From contig CM034592.1 in NCBI GenBank assembly GCA_020091685.1, forward strand, positions 35,006,350-35,070,349: DNA of 64,000 bases, read 5' to 3'. The DNA comes from Lutjanus erythropterus (Eukaryota > Chordata > Actinopteri > Lutjaniformes > Lutjanidae). Made by a program: the position numbers and the translations under genes. Of the stretch, positions 1 to 12,012 are shown piece after piece (the first letter of the stretch is position 1; every line of letters begins with the position of its first letter). The notes beneath the pieces are model-generated. The model did no database searches. It had not been told where the DNA came from and worked only from the letters and a program-made list of their open reading frames with translations.

Positions 1-480
1 ATTCCAGTTTAACACACAAAATATGTTGATAAAGCTTATAAAATCAAAAAAATGTAGTGCCTGCTAACAGCATTGATCCTGCCATTGATTTTTCAGGGGG
101 ACAATTGGGCTCCAGGAGGTTGCAGTGACCAAACAATTTTAAGTTTTAAAGAGGTCATTTTCACAATGGAGTGCTCTGGCTCGAACCTTGTATGAGTCTG
201 TGTGAACATTTCTTAAGCTTGCAGGCTCTTGTAGATTCCTTTATCATTTTTATTCCTCCCTCTTGTAGGCACTATCCGCACGGTACTGCGAGGCTTTTCC
301 TGTTACTGCAGCACATTTCTGATGCTTGGATTGATGTCGTTTCTTCAGACCAGCATCAATTTTCAGATATAAAGCGGAATTATAAGCCTTGGGATGAAAA
401 ACAATTTTGTTCCCTCTCACCCTCCCTGTTCTCTTTCGTCTTGCTTTCACTCTCTCTTTCCTTCAAACACACACAGTCGC
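1..480. other. Non-genic flank, A+T-rich then pyrimidine-rich
   Basis: No gene or repeat family is recognised. The last 70 bases or so, just before the CA microsatellite, are strongly pyrimidine-rich (runs of CTC, TTC and CTTT). Open frames running through this stretch end in the CA repeat and are low complexity, so I do not call them coding. Confidence 0.6.
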
Positions 481-485
481 ACTAT

Positions 486-521
486 CACACACACAGACAC
501 ACACACACACACACACACACA
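486..521. repeat. (CA)n microsatellite
   Basis: Dinucleotide tract of about 18 CA units with one G interruption near 496. Frames through it encode only Thr/His or Val/Cys runs. Confidence 0.97.
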
Positions 522-529
522 ACAAGCGT

Positions 530-1000
530 GCGGGGTGACTAATTTCTCTTGGGCTTTGGACTTCGGCCTGAGAGAGTTTGAGAAGGAGAAAATTAAAGAG
601 AGAGGAGAAGCAGTGGTGCGCTGGCAGCTCAGAGGAAGCCACCCACATCGAAGGAGCCTGATACCACCTCTTATCTCATCTTTCTGGCCGTCTGTCTGTC
701 GTTTCTGTCAGTGTGATCCCAGAGCACCCGACATGCGTGTAGCCGCTTTGGGGCTGTATGAATTTGATCATTGTTTACTCCCCAGTTTCAGGTACTGGAG
801 ACACATCACAAGAAATGCGCGCGTTGCTCCCATCTGTGAGGAGAAATTGAAATCTAAATGTGCTGTTTTCGCATCCAATTTGAGCCATCTTTGCCGGATT
901 CTGTGGAGTGGAACGGCTGCCAATCAGTAGGGCTTTGTTTACCCTCTGTGTCCTGCTGACAACTGGCTGGTACAAATATCAGCTGCTGTAGTGTCACACA
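530..1000. promoter_or_regulatory. Candidate conserved noncoding element
   Basis: A repeat-free stretch with higher G+C than its surroundings. Visible motifs include a forkhead-like TGTTTAC around 773 with the homeodomain-like GATCATTG just before it, and a CCAAT-box-like CCAATCAG around 919. It carries open frames on both strands with no recognisable protein. The call rests on composition and motifs; conservation is not observable here. Confidence 0.3.
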
Positions 1001-1009
1001 CTGTGCCTT

Positions 1010-4000
1010 TATACAATTTAATAAACATCACACTGAAATGGGTGATATGGCTCTTATATGGCAGTTATTTGAGAGAACCAGTGTTTTAGACCCAACGGTC
1101 GTCTGGGGAAGTGATTTCAGTTGTGGATTCATGACAAGATAAGATAATCAACATTTGTCACAAAGCCTTTGGTGAAATAAAAGTTTCTCTCACAGAAATC
1201 TGTTCAGATAAAGTGAAGCAGTTCAAAGAAAGGAAAGTGTCTGAACAGAAAAGGAGCCAGAGTGGGCCGCTTTTCCAGACCCTGATTGAGTGACTGAGAT
1301 TGTTCAAAGTCTTGGCAGCAATTCAGCAGGAACATTTTCGAGCTGTGTGCAGGTAAACATTCTCCATAGCAAGTCTTCAGACTTAAGAGTAGTGAACTCG
1401 GTATCGCTATGTTACCCTGGGTGTTGATTTCAGTTTGCGCCACTCTGTCACATCTCAGTCATAGTTGTAACGTTCGTGAGACAGCACCTTTAATTCAGTA
1501 TTTCCCAAATTTTCAATATAGAGTTGTTTGACAACATTTTTATGCTTTACAAGCACACTGAATACTTTCTCACACCTCACTGATGATTGATGTGGTCAGG
1601 GCAGGAATTCCATGGCGGCCATGACAGCCATGGCCATCATGAGCCCTTAGTTTGGCCTTATGCCCCTCAAAAAATGCATTTCCCACCCCCACTTTCAGAT
1701 GCTGTCTCTCCCTATAGAAGCTCATTTCCGCCAGTGTGATGAAAAAAATAGTATATTATTATTATCTCTATATACCAAGGCAATAGTATCTAAAATTTCT
1801 CAATTTGTCGTAAAATGTAAAAAAATATAAATTATCCTGGCCATTCAAATTAATACACCCTGACTCCTTTTTTGCGATTCCTTAATGATTTTTTGATTGC
1901 TGAATTGATTTTTTATAAACAACTAGTGCTTGGTCTGTTAGCTTGATGCTAAAACATGATGGGACTTCCCATTTTCACGCTAACAGAAATTAGCATTGCA
2001 GTTGTGATAAACAAATCCATTTTACCTCACATGCTTAACATAAAACAACGTATGTGGTCGTAGTTTCAGGCACATATTTCCTCTGCTCTGTTGAAACAAA
2101 CTAAAAGCTGCTGGTTTCACATTGCTAACTCAGTCTGTTACTCGGATTTCAACACTCAACACTGACCAACTACAGCAACCTCAAAGGGTCAAAACTCAAG
2201 CTCAAAATACAGTTACTACTTGGAAAAGACATTGCGTGCCAGGAGAGGAGAGGTCAGCACATATATTTATAATTTCTATTTTAATTAGTTTTCACTACTT
2301 GGTGAGCAGGAACAGCTAGATGTAGCACTTTAAAGTAGATTTTATATGCAGTCATGTCCAGTGTTTTGAAAGAACAGTTTTCAAGTTCAACATCCTATGT
2401 GAAGACATAGGACAGCATGCAACAAGTGCACAGTTTAGTATAACCTCATGATAAAGACTTGCCTGATTCCCAGTGTCTCTGTACATAATGTTAAAAAAAA
2501 AAATAAAATAAAAAAATAAAATCATTCTTTACCTGTAAGTTAAATATATTGACAAAAAATCATTTTTTTTTATTTTATGGTCTTGCTGCTCTGCCATTTA
2601 GCCAAGTGGCCTTGCTCCAATTCTTATGAAGTTCCAGATCTGAATGTGGTAACAGATTCTTTGTGGCCGTATTTAATTAGTTTCATTTACTCCACACAGC
2701 ATGTTGGCTTATCTTTATTCTGTATCTTAATTTTCTGAATAGTGTATATCAAAAGAATAAAAACAATGTTGCATTCCTTCTTTTCCTCCTCAGACATTGA
2801 TACCAACAAAAGCTAGTTTTGCTTTGTTTGCAAGGACAAGTAGCTATTGATATTTCAATAAATAAACAGATTTATGTACACTACCAAGTGTATTTCACAC
2901 TTCAGAGAAGACATATCATAAATCAATCATTTACTAATGTTATATAGATCAGTAATAATCCATTAATAAGAGCAAGCCTTGGGGTACGCTGGTAATGATT
3001 AAAGTTCATACCACAGACCTACAGTGTCCCTGGTGAGACTCCAGTCGGGTGCCTTTGTTACATGTCATATCCTCTTTCTCCCTCGTTTCCTATCTGCCTC
3101 TTTACTATCACTTATCCAACAAAAACACAAAATTGAAATCTTAAAGAAAGGTTTTTGGTTGCCAGGTTGTAGGACATTTTGACCACTTACCTTCTGGAAA
3201 AAAAAAAAAATCATCTGAACCAAAATCCATTTATAACTGCAGATCTGATGGCTAATTAGAAACTGAGACAGAGAGAAACCCATTATCCTCATGACACTCA
3301 AGTCTGCAGTTACTAATGTTAGTAAGTCATTAATAAAGTGTCATTACTTTATCACTGTCACTGATAAGCCAGTCAGTCAACAGTTATAAACGTTAGTAAG
3401 TCAAGAAACACTCATGGGCGTCACTTTTTCAGCCATAAAAGAATACTAGTATCAACTTATTATAGTCTGGTTGCAGGACTTCATCAACTCAGTGGCTTGT
3501 CTGTTAGGATACATGAGCAAAGGCAGGAGGTCCCAGAGAAATCTTTTATTTTTGGGCAGTTTGAACTGGTGTATCTGACAAAAGAAGAAAAAGATAACAG
3601 AGAATATTGATCTGTACATAATGATTTTGACTTTAAATAATTAATAATCCAACAAAAGGAATCTAACTTCAACACAATTACTGTGTAAACCCAAGAAATA
3701 GCTTTGCAGAAAATCAGTACAGCAGATAAATAATAAACTACGAAAGCTACTATAAATACCTTTTAAACCAAACTTACATATCGTTGCTGTCCTTAAAAAC
3801 ACTTCTCTCCAAATTTGGTGATTTTGCTAAAAGTGAACTGAACCATAAATATAAACGTAGTTTGAAAAACCATAGCACATACTGAGAGCTGTCTCAAAAC
3901 TGTCTTCAGTTACAAAATTGTATTTTAAATGCCAGTAAAATGTGTGTCATTTTGCGCTGTGCATCATGAACACACATTATCCTATGAAACATGACAACAA

Positions 4001-5150
4001 CTCAGTGAATGCGTTGTCTTTTCAGACTGGTCAGAATCACAGCGCCTGCACCAGTGATGTTTACATGACATTGTTTACCTACAGTTAGCGTTAGCGGTGC
4101 TAGCACCTGCAGCCTGCTCTCCCTGCAGGTAAACGTCCACATGCCTGTGCTGAATGTGGTTATGCATTTCTTTGGTCAAGTGGTTAGTTTATTCTGACAT
4201 AGCCTACATGCAACCCTGTTTTCATTTTCTACATCAAAATATTAAAAAAACAAAAACACTTTTTCCAATTTCAGGCGAAACATTTGTGTGGTGATGAAGA
4301 GTCAAAATGGGAGTGCTGTCCTAGATTTTGTTTTTAATGTGATCCACAGTAAGGATTCAGGACCCAGTTATGTCCCCAGATCAAAATATTGCCAAACTGT
4401 GTTGGTTTTACGAGATATCGTCTTCGTCCCACTTTCCACTACCTTGCTTCCTTACATCCAGACATTAGTACAGGAAGAGGAGGGGCTGACACCTGCTGGA
4501 GCTGCAGCCTGGCTTGTGGCGGGCAGCTGTGTAACATCTTAGAGGCAACAGTTAAACAGCATTTACTTTAATAAAATATTTAAGTTTAATCAACTAGTAT
4601 TCTGGTGCTGACCATTAAGTTTAAGAATGCCTAATTGTTAAGTTGACTAGTCACCAATGGCAGCTCTAAGCCAGGTTTGCTGGGGGGTGCATGGTAGGGT
4701 AGTAATAGGACACCAAGTAGTAAAGCACAAAAAAACAACATAGAATACCAATATTTTTTATATTTTGGGAAATTAGGTCCATTAAAAGTTGCCAAATTAT
4801 CTTTTAGCAGTTGCTGTCTGCAGCGTATCTGTGGATGTACAGAGAAATATCACTGAATTACTTTGATACTGAAGAAAACTTCAAAACAACCAAGTTCTGG
4901 AGTTATAATCTGGCCCCTGTTGACTGCCAACACTAAGATACTTGCATGAATTTGAATCCTGTCAAAATGAGGCCATTATTTTTCCACTGTTCGTGCACAG
5001 ACAGAAATCTGTCAACAGAATTGTCAAAGCTAGTTTTATGTGGGACTTAGCATGCACTCATGTCGCCCCACTAATGACGTTACTTAGCAGGTTTTACTAG
5101 TGACACGGAAACACCTCTCTGCCTCATGATTAGAGACAGAATGGGGGGTA
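1010..5150. other. Gene-free A+T-rich stretch
   Basis: About 4 kb without a convincing exon or intact repeat. Local features are poly-A and AAATA-rich runs near 2490-2575, a self-complementary CATGGCC-rich patch at 1611-1645, and scattered GCTAGC/TTAGC-type words near 1935-2000 and 4085-4110 of the kind found in teleost transposon debris. A frame at 4288-4542 has an AG preceded by pyrimidines upstream, but its product resembles nothing I know and I treat it as chance. Confidence 0.55.
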
Positions 5151-5169
5151 TTTTTGTCTTCCTTCTCTT

Positions 5170-5470
5170 CCTCCCTCTTGTACATCTCTTAACACCTCTT
5201 CCCCTGGCCCTAATTCATTTAAACATTTAAAACGGGGACCTCAATTATTCATGTCCCCCAGCCGTCTGTGGCCCTGGCCTGGCCTCCTGCGGCACCGCGG
5301 TGCAGAGTGTGTCTGGATGGACACATTCCCAGGCTGCTCATTAATTGATGCCTCAGTTGACGCCAGAGGTCTAATGCACTCTCGCTCTCCGCCAATCCAG
5401 CATGTCATCCCCTCCCTCTCTCACGCGGAGGGTGTTAGGGGTTTTTGCAGAAATGTCAGGAAGTCGTGCT
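5170..5470. promoter_or_regulatory. Candidate conserved noncoding element
   Basis: A compact G+C-richer block in A+T-rich surroundings, holding TCAATTATTCATG near 5242, GCTCATTAATTGATG near 5335 and CGCCAATCCAGC near 5390. Homeodomain-type TAAT cores sit among CpG-containing words, a composition typical of vertebrate enhancers. A 73-codon open frame runs through it without protein-like character. Inference only. Confidence 0.33.
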
Positions 5471-5474
5471 AAAA

Positions 5475-6335
5475 AGGTTCAAAGGGTGTCTTCACCCCAC
5501 TGGCCCACTAAGAGGAAAGGCTGTGTTAGACAAGGGGTTAGATCTGAAGGAAAACTCAGTTCATGACCAGACCGCAGGAGTCAAGACTGGTGCAAGAGGA
5601 CAACACACATTTCTCTTATCTTCTGTTCTTCTGTCTATTCTGTCCTCGTTTCGTTTCTCTGGAGCCGGGCCCCAAATTCTCCATCATTCGGCTCAGCATG
5701 TGGGTGGTGGTTACCTCCTCTGCTGTTGCCTAATTTAAAGAGCAGTCTGTACCAGAAGGGAAGGTTTAAGGGGGTCATTATACTGAACATTCACCACAGG
5801 GAACACAAGTTAAGTAATTAAGAACTGCAAAAGCATACGAAAAAGGCTTTCTGTCTTTTCTACTCTTTTTTTTTTAAAGAGAGCAGATGACAGGAGGAGT
5901 TTGCTTTTTGCAAAACAAGAGTTTATGATCTGCTTCATCATCTCATCATCACGAATTTTAGTTGGATAAAACGCATCCCCCCAAAAACTGTTTCTTATTT
6001 ATTTTGGTAAGACATCAAGCACCCTGTACGGCAAAGCTATGTCAGCTCACAACAAGTGCTGGAAAAAAATGAACAAACAAATCTTTTCTACTGCTGTACT
6101 TTCCAGGAAATAGCCGCAGCCTCGCTCAAGCATAAGTACAACACTGACAAAAGCTCTTGGCTTCTCCCGCCTACTCTGCTTTTATATGTTACCAAACTAA
6201 CTGTCAGCGACTGAAATGGAAGCTTTACAACATTGAACAATGTTAAAAACTCACTCAAGGAAAGTTTAGCTTGCTTTAAAGCAGTGCAGGTCATGACTGA
6301 ATGTTTTACCCTCAGGGCTTACTAAAGCTGTATGA
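5475..6335. other. No recognised feature
   Basis: Mixed-composition DNA with a short T run near 5867-5875. No coding, RNA or repeat signal that I can support. Confidence 0.5.
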
Positions 6336-6344
6336 GACTTTTCG

Positions 6345-6475
6345 GCTGGGGTGGAAGTAACGACTAAGATCTACTCTCGTTACTCGAACAAAGGAGTTTT
6401 TTTTTGTATAGGTGTTTACTTCTATTTTTCATCTCAAGTACTGTACTTGGCTACATTTCAAGTCGATCTATTAGA
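6345..6475 (+). repeat. Dispersed repeat fragment, GTGGAAGTAAC...AAGTAC type
   Basis: The stretch starts with GGTGGAAGTAACGACTAAG and runs through CTCAAGTACTGTACTTGGC to CTACATTTC. This order (GTGGAAGTAAC, ACTC, CAAGTACTGTACTT, CTACATTTC) is a very common decayed DNA-transposon sequence in fish genomes, recognised from memory. Only a fragment is present and the boundaries are approximate. Confidence 0.5.
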
Positions 6476-6719
6476 GTAAAAACAAAAGTCACAGTCCTGA
6501 TAAACGGTGTTAGAATGGATCAATAGAAATGAAACAATTCAGCAGCGGCAGCAGAGAAGAAGCTGCTGGTGTGTCTGCAGCTGCAGGAGGGCAAAGCTCC
6601 TGAGAGGACACACTCAGCTGACACACCGGTATTTTCACTGGCCGACTGTCAGGGGATGCAAAGGGTGTGTTGTGTAGCTTATGAACTGTACTAAGAATAC
6701 ACAACATTTTGGTAAAATT

Positions 6720-7045
6720 AGAGATGGGTTAGGTGAGTTTTTCTTCTAAACACATTACATATGTTAGAACATAGTTGTTGAAAAATGTTAAAACACTGAG
6801 AACTACAAAGCTTCTCCCGCCTCTCCCTCGCCTCACCCTCCCTGACGGTCAGTTAGTCCACATCAGCCCAGCAGTTCACTTCAGCTCCAACAACTTGACA
6901 CAGAAGAAAGAAAATACCATCCTGTCTCTGTCAAACATGTCTGGCTAGACAGCGAGACAGTGGCGCTAATACGCCCCCAGCATTTCAGAGCAAACAGTTC
7001 AGAGAGAACTGCTCATTGTTTTCAGGAACACACTTATTGTTGCTC
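6720..7045 (+). repeat. Dispersed repeat, copy 1 (second copy near 9.3-9.76 kb)
   Basis: Shares ordered blocks with 9320-9760: TTCTTCTAAACACAT, then TGTTAGAACATAGTTG, then a CTCCC...CACCCTCCCT segment, then ATTTCAGAGCAAA and a TTGTTGCT end. Spacing differs because of indels, so both copies are decayed. No coding content. Confidence 0.6.
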
Positions 7046-7567
7046 TGCAATATCTTACAGGTTAGCATTAGCATTAGTCACAATCCGTAACAGTTTGTAA
7101 AAAGTCACATTTACGTTATTAATCGGTGATTCAGTGCACCACCCCGCTGGCATGCTAAGTGACCCAAACCAAACACACCCATGATATTTCTGTATTTAAA
7201 TGGCGCATGTTGAAAGCCAAAATATTCAGTGCTAATATGGTAAAAGTGGATCCTCCGTGGCAATTTTTTCCCTCTATTAGGTGTGCAACACCTTTCTGCT
7301 GTTTTTGACAATAATCCCCGTCACAGCTATGAACCGCAGAGCCTCATTCAATGGCAAGTTTTTTTTTATAACCTTGAGGAACACAGCGGTACAGAGAGGT
7401 TGAGTGGACTGGTTATTTTATGCTTTGACAATGACTGAGCAGAGAAGTTGAGCCTGAAGCAGATTGTTGAGGACTTTGCTGTGCACAAAACCCACAGGAT
7501 GACAATCAGACAGGTGTGTGCAACAAGAAAACCTCCTGATTGTTGTAACTCACTCTCTCTCAGTAGC

Positions 7568-7568
<1 letters not shown>

Positions 7569-7622
<54 letters not shown>
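7569..7622. repeat. (GT)27 microsatellite
   Basis: Uninterrupted GT dinucleotides for about 54 bases, the longest pure simple repeat in the window. Likely polymorphic. Confidence 0.98.
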
Positions 7623-7625
<3 letters not shown>

Positions 7626-7629
7626 GCTC

Positions 7630-8190
7630 TGTGTTTGTGTATGCTTTGGTGATGTTTTATGTTCTTCTTAAAGTGTCAGGTTATTATTTGACTTAATGTT
7701 TGTACCCTAACCTGCTGTGGCATCCACGGCTCTTTTTTATTTATTCTCATTTTTTATTCATTGTTTTTTGTTCCTTTTCTAGTTAATTCCAGTAAGGCTA
7801 TATGGAGGAAGGTTGTTGTATATTTATAACTGATAATCCGTTATATGTGCAGGCTGCGGCGTCTACAGGAAAGGAATTTATTGTGAGTTTGGACATGAAG
7901 CTTGCCGATGCCATTTGCACCTGGGGACGGTGTGATGTTGTTCCACAAGTGTATGCAATGGCATGTTGATGCACTTTTGATGATATAATAGTTAGACTAC
8001 TTAATAATTAATAATTGTTTTTCATGTTCATTTAAATACTTAAAGCCAAATCCACAACAGCCTTCTAAGTATGTAATTTAGGGTTTCCTGTACATAATAA
8101 TAAGCATCTAAATATATTAGAAATCAGACTTAATCCAAATTTGAAATATAACTATACATTTTTATACACTTTCCTGATGTATATTTTCTT
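7630..8190. other. No recognised feature
   Basis: A+T-rich sequence without coding or repeat signal that I can support. Confidence 0.5.
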
Positions 8191-8194
8191 ATTT

Positions 8195-8890
8195 AACCTT
8201 TATTTACCAAGGTGAGTCCGATTGAGATTAAGAATCCCTTTTTCAATGGAGACCTGGGAAAGACAGCAAAAACACAAAGCTGTGGACAGAGACACAAAGG
8301 GAGACAAAATACTCTTAACATTGCACTGAAATTTGCAATAAAAGATAACTTTCTAGGAGCCATGTATGCAATCAGGCAAGCTAAAAACATTGACATCCTA
8401 TGGAATCTGCCTCCAAGCCTTTCATTTTGGATATGAAAGCAGTCAACGAGACAACTTCCTCGAGTTTAAAGTCATTCTGCAAGAAATTCCACGCTGAGGG
8501 TGCAGAATACCCAAAAGCCCTTTTTCCAATTTGTCAGGGCGTGTTGGACAGAGACCATAAAGGAGTCCTGAGAATGCAGTGAATACTGTCCAGCACTTCT
8601 CTCGTGTGATTAAAACACACAGGTAGTGTGAGAGCGGAGCAGAAATTGCCTTATAAATAAAGATGTACCAATGTTAGAGCCTACGGGTGGCCAGAGCAGG
8701 CCATCCTACCTGAGAGTGGAACTCACAGTGGTGAGTCAGAGCTTCACAATTTGTAATGAGCCTCAAGGATGGAGAGCAAACTGTATCGACCATGTGAAGA
8801 CACTGAGCAGAGACGTGCACATACAAAAGACTGTCCGGCACAGGTAAATATGTGTGTGTGATTTGCACATTAATTATGATAACTACTTCA
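8195..8890 (+). repeat. Suspected dispersed repeat
   Basis: Begins with the words AACCTTTATTTACCAAGGTG and TTGAGATTAAGAATC followed by CAATGGAGACCTGG. It ends in a segment with GAGCCTCAAGGATGG. I recall this arrangement as recurrent in teleost genomes but cannot name the family. No second clear copy is present in the window. Short open frames inside have no recognisable domain. Confidence 0.45.
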
Positions 8891-8989
8891 TTCATTCTGT
8901 GAACCAGTCATCAAAAATCCATGTCAGTTGTTCCATCAAATGGGTGCAACAAAACTTCTCTTTGAGACAACAGAGAACCGGAGCTGCTG

Positions 8990-9865
8990 TATCGCTCCAG
9001 ACCCCTTTGACAAGTAATTTTACCTTTTACCATCACGCAGGAACACAGGAGTTGCTGGTTTATCACTGCCTCAATCTGCAGCACGTAATGTTAGTTTGGA
9101 TCTGAATCAACGCGATAAAAAATCAAAATGCAAACTAACTAACTGATTGAGGCGGCAGCAGAACAGCAGGCAGCAACTCTTGTGTTCTGTGAGGTAAAAT
9201 TACTGTTTTTGTCAGAGGAGTCTGAAGAGAACATAGACAGCGGCTTCACTTCTCCGTCGGCAAAGAAAAGCAGTGAAAACATGCAGTAATTGTACATTTG
9301 TTTGTTGTGCAAAGGAAAAAAGTGAGGGTTTTTCTTCTAAACACATCAGACATGTTAGAACATAGTTGCTGAAAATGTGAAAACGCTGAGGACGTGGAGT
9401 TGGACCAGTAAACTGTCGTTCACAGTTTCTGTGTTCAGGATTTTTTTGTGGCGGACCTGAAACATGGCTCCGTGACGACACTATGTAAGCCCCAGGAATG
9501 GACACACAAAAGACACCGCCTCCCCCTCATTTCACCCTCCCTAATGGTCATTTACAAACTCTCAGCGTCTCTCTGTCACGTCGTCTGGGTCCGGTGGTTC
9601 AAACATGTCTGGACATGTCCAATAAAGTTGCGAGAAGGAGCGTCCATATTTCAGGTCGTGGTGGTGTTTGACAGTGTCAGTGAAGCGGACACACCCTCTT
9701 TATTTCAGAGCAAAGAAAACTGTTCATTTTTTCATGATTTTTGTTGCTTTACACAATCTTTACACTGAAGTTGTTTTTTAAGTTGCTAAAATACATTTTG
9801 CTGCTGCCCCCGTCCAGCAGCAGTACATTGCTTAGCTTCTTTATCGGTACTCCTGAGGAAGATGT
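8990..9865 (+). mobile_element. Foldback element, interrupted copy F1
   Basis: Two arms are inverted relative to each other: GTAATTTTACC...GAACACAGGAGTTGC at 9013-9056 pairs with GCAACTCTTGTGTTC...GGTAAAATTAC at 9173-9204. The right part (AAGTTGCTAAAATACATTTTG, then CAGTACATTGCTTAGCTTCT near 9820) matches the full-length copy at 38144-39019. About 440 bases of another repeat (9320-9760) separate the arms from this right part. The outermost termini are lost. Confidence 0.65.
9320..9760 (+). repeat. Dispersed repeat, copy 2, inside foldback element F1
   Basis: Homologous in blocks to 6720-7045 (TTCTTCTAAACACAT, TGTTAGAACATAGTTG, CACCCTCCCTAATGGTC, ATTTCAGAGCAAA). It includes GGCGGACCTGAAACATGGCT, recognised from memory as part of a recurrent teleost repeat. 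It lies between the palindromic arms and the right end of foldback copy F1, suggesting insertion. Confidence 0.55.
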
Positions 9866-9869
9866 CAAA

Positions 9870-11160
9870 CAAAACAAAAGTGATCTGCCACGCCTACACA
9901 GTCTAAACAGCTAAATTTGCTGTTTTTTTGAACTTTCTAATAGTTATGAATGTTTATTTTTACTCTCTTGTGTATCCTTAATGAGACACTCAACACTGAT
10001 ATCATAGATGCATTTTTACTATTTCCAGACAAATTTCCAGAGGCTTTAAATCTGCTACATTTCTTATTTCTGTTAGTGCCTGAACACAACGTGCATACCA
10101 ATGTGTTGGTAGATTTGTGTTTATTTATTGGAAAAACATACACAAGTAGAATCAATACAGTTAAAAGAGCAAGTGCAGTAAATCTGATTTCCTAAGTTCT
10201 GAGCCCACAGCTTAACATTTTGGAAGATTTATTTTCTCTGCTTCTACTCAATACCAGCCTCTTGTTAGCATTGCCCTGCACTCTTTGGCTTACTGTAAAA
10301 GGTGTCTGTACCAGGTATGTACTGAAGCAACGTAACACTTTCTTGAGCATATCTCGTGTCTTGTTAAAAATCTGAGCTGACCCTCAGGTCGGGACATCGC
10401 TGGCATATTGTATTTTTTTTTATATTTCACAGCTTTTGTGAGTCATTATGAGGTTAATTTAGAATAACTGTAACTGTTACCGACAGTATGTGCTTCAGCT
10501 GCGTTTTGAATGAATGGATTTGCTTGGAGGGATTTCTGTTTTGACTATTAATGCTTGACCTTGATAACAAGCTGTAGAAAATAAAAAAAAAAGTCTTGAC
10601 TCTGGAGTGCTTTTTTTTTTTTTCCTCCAGAAATACAAAGGCTGCAGTACAAGGGCCTGTCATGGATGCCTGAGTGCCAGCCTGACCACTGTATTAGAAC
10701 TGTGCAAGAAATCAATTCAGGAAATATAGAGGCAATTATTTTGTCTCCCACATTCGCTGACAAAGTAGCAGCTAAGCGAGCCAAGAAGAAAATACAGAAT
10801 TAAAGAGAAGAAAATAAAGTCTCTGCTGTTTGTTTGGGGACTGTGTATGGAGCATGTGGGTGTTTTGTATACCTCTGTGAAGGAGCTGTAATTAATGACT
10901 GTGAATGTTGTTGATTTGAAACATATACTGATATTTCACCGTGTGCACGGTAGGAACATAAATTTAGGACCAGGTCAGATTGTTGCAGTTGGTATTTTTG
11001 TTTCTGTCATACTGTTGCCTATAGAGTCGGTGCTGAGCAGCGGGTCTTTAGGGTTTATGAATCATGCTCAGTATATCTGTATTCATGCCCAGGAAGTTCA
11101 CTCAGTGTCAGACATATTGTAAAAAAATAGATCCAGTTCTCTTTGTCATCCTCTTTTTGT
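9870..11160. other. No recognised feature
   Basis: A+T-rich DNA with A and T runs near 10586 and 10611-10623. No supported gene, RNA or repeat. Confidence 0.5.
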
Positions 11161-11164
11161 TTTG

Positions 11165-12012
11165 CACACTCTTAGAAATAGATAACTAGAACCATAAAGG
11201 GTTCTTTGCCTTGTCCCCATAGGAGGAAACTAAATCAAGGGTGCACTAGGTGCCCTTTCAGAGAGTTTAACTTAAAACCCATCTTATAAAGGGTTCTAAT
11301 GAGAACCATCTTTGACAGGTTTCACACAGAACCCCCTTTGAGAGGTTCTACAAAGAGCCCTTCTATGGTGAAATGGTTCCACTCAGGGCGCTCTCTGAGA
11401 AGTCTATGCAGAACCTTTCCACTTTCTAAGGGTGCTAACAGGAACCCACCCAAGTGGTTCTGCTAAGAACCTGTTCATGTTAAAATGGCTTTAATGAGAA
11501 CCCACCCAGGGGACTCTACTGAAAACTGTTTTACATTACAAGGGCTCTTCTGAGAACCTTTTTGTCTTACAATGGTTTTAGCGAGAACCCACCCAGGAGG
11601 TTCTACAGAGAACCCTTTTATATCACAAGGGTTTTATGTAGAACCCACCTAGGGGGTTTTATATTACAAGGATTCTACCAAAAACTCTTTGACGTTACAG
11701 TGCTTTTAGTTAGAACCCACCCTGCGTGTTCAACCTAGAAATCCACCTGGGAGGTTCTGTCGAGAACCCTTTCATATTCCAAAAGCCTTTATCTAGAACC
11801 CATGCGTGGGATTCCACTGAGAACCAAGGACTTCAGCAATCTTGAAGAACTCCTTCTTTCAAAAAAGGTTATTTGGTTGACAAGGGTTCTTAATAGAACC
11901 CTAGTCTTACAGAGAACCCTTTACAAACCTTTACTTCTGAAGAGGGTTCTTCAGAAGCAAATTGTTCTGGGTAGAACCACAGCCCCCCAAGAAGAACCCT
12001 TATATTTTTATA
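11165..12012. mobile_element. GGTTCT-rich transposon-like element, copy 1
   Basis: Starts with CACACTCTTAGAAATAGA, almost identical to the left end of the copy at 22542. The interior is a diverged array of roughly 55-60-base units carrying AGAACCCACCC, GGTTCT, GAACCCTTTT and CAAGGGTTTTA (clear units begin near 11439, 11495, 11582, 11639 and 11711). It closes with GGTTCTGGGTAGAACC-type sequence also seen in copy 2. No right terminus is visible. A DNA transposon or MITE expanded by internal minisatellite growth fits best; no transposase is encoded. Confidence 0.7.

Noticed and set aside
1611..1645. CATGGCC-rich palindromic patch as a possible regulatory site
   Set aside because: Short, with several overlapping partial palindromes and no neighbouring motif; likely chance.
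4288..4571. Two overlapping frames preceded by a splice-acceptor-like pyrimidine tract and AG
   Set aside because: No donor pairing, no known domain and no support from the other frame; too weak to call an exon.
11165..12012. CRISPR-like array (regular repeats with spacers)
   Set aside because: Units are diverged, imperfect and inverted among themselves, lie in a vertebrate context, and share termini with a second element; a transposon with internal repeats explains them.
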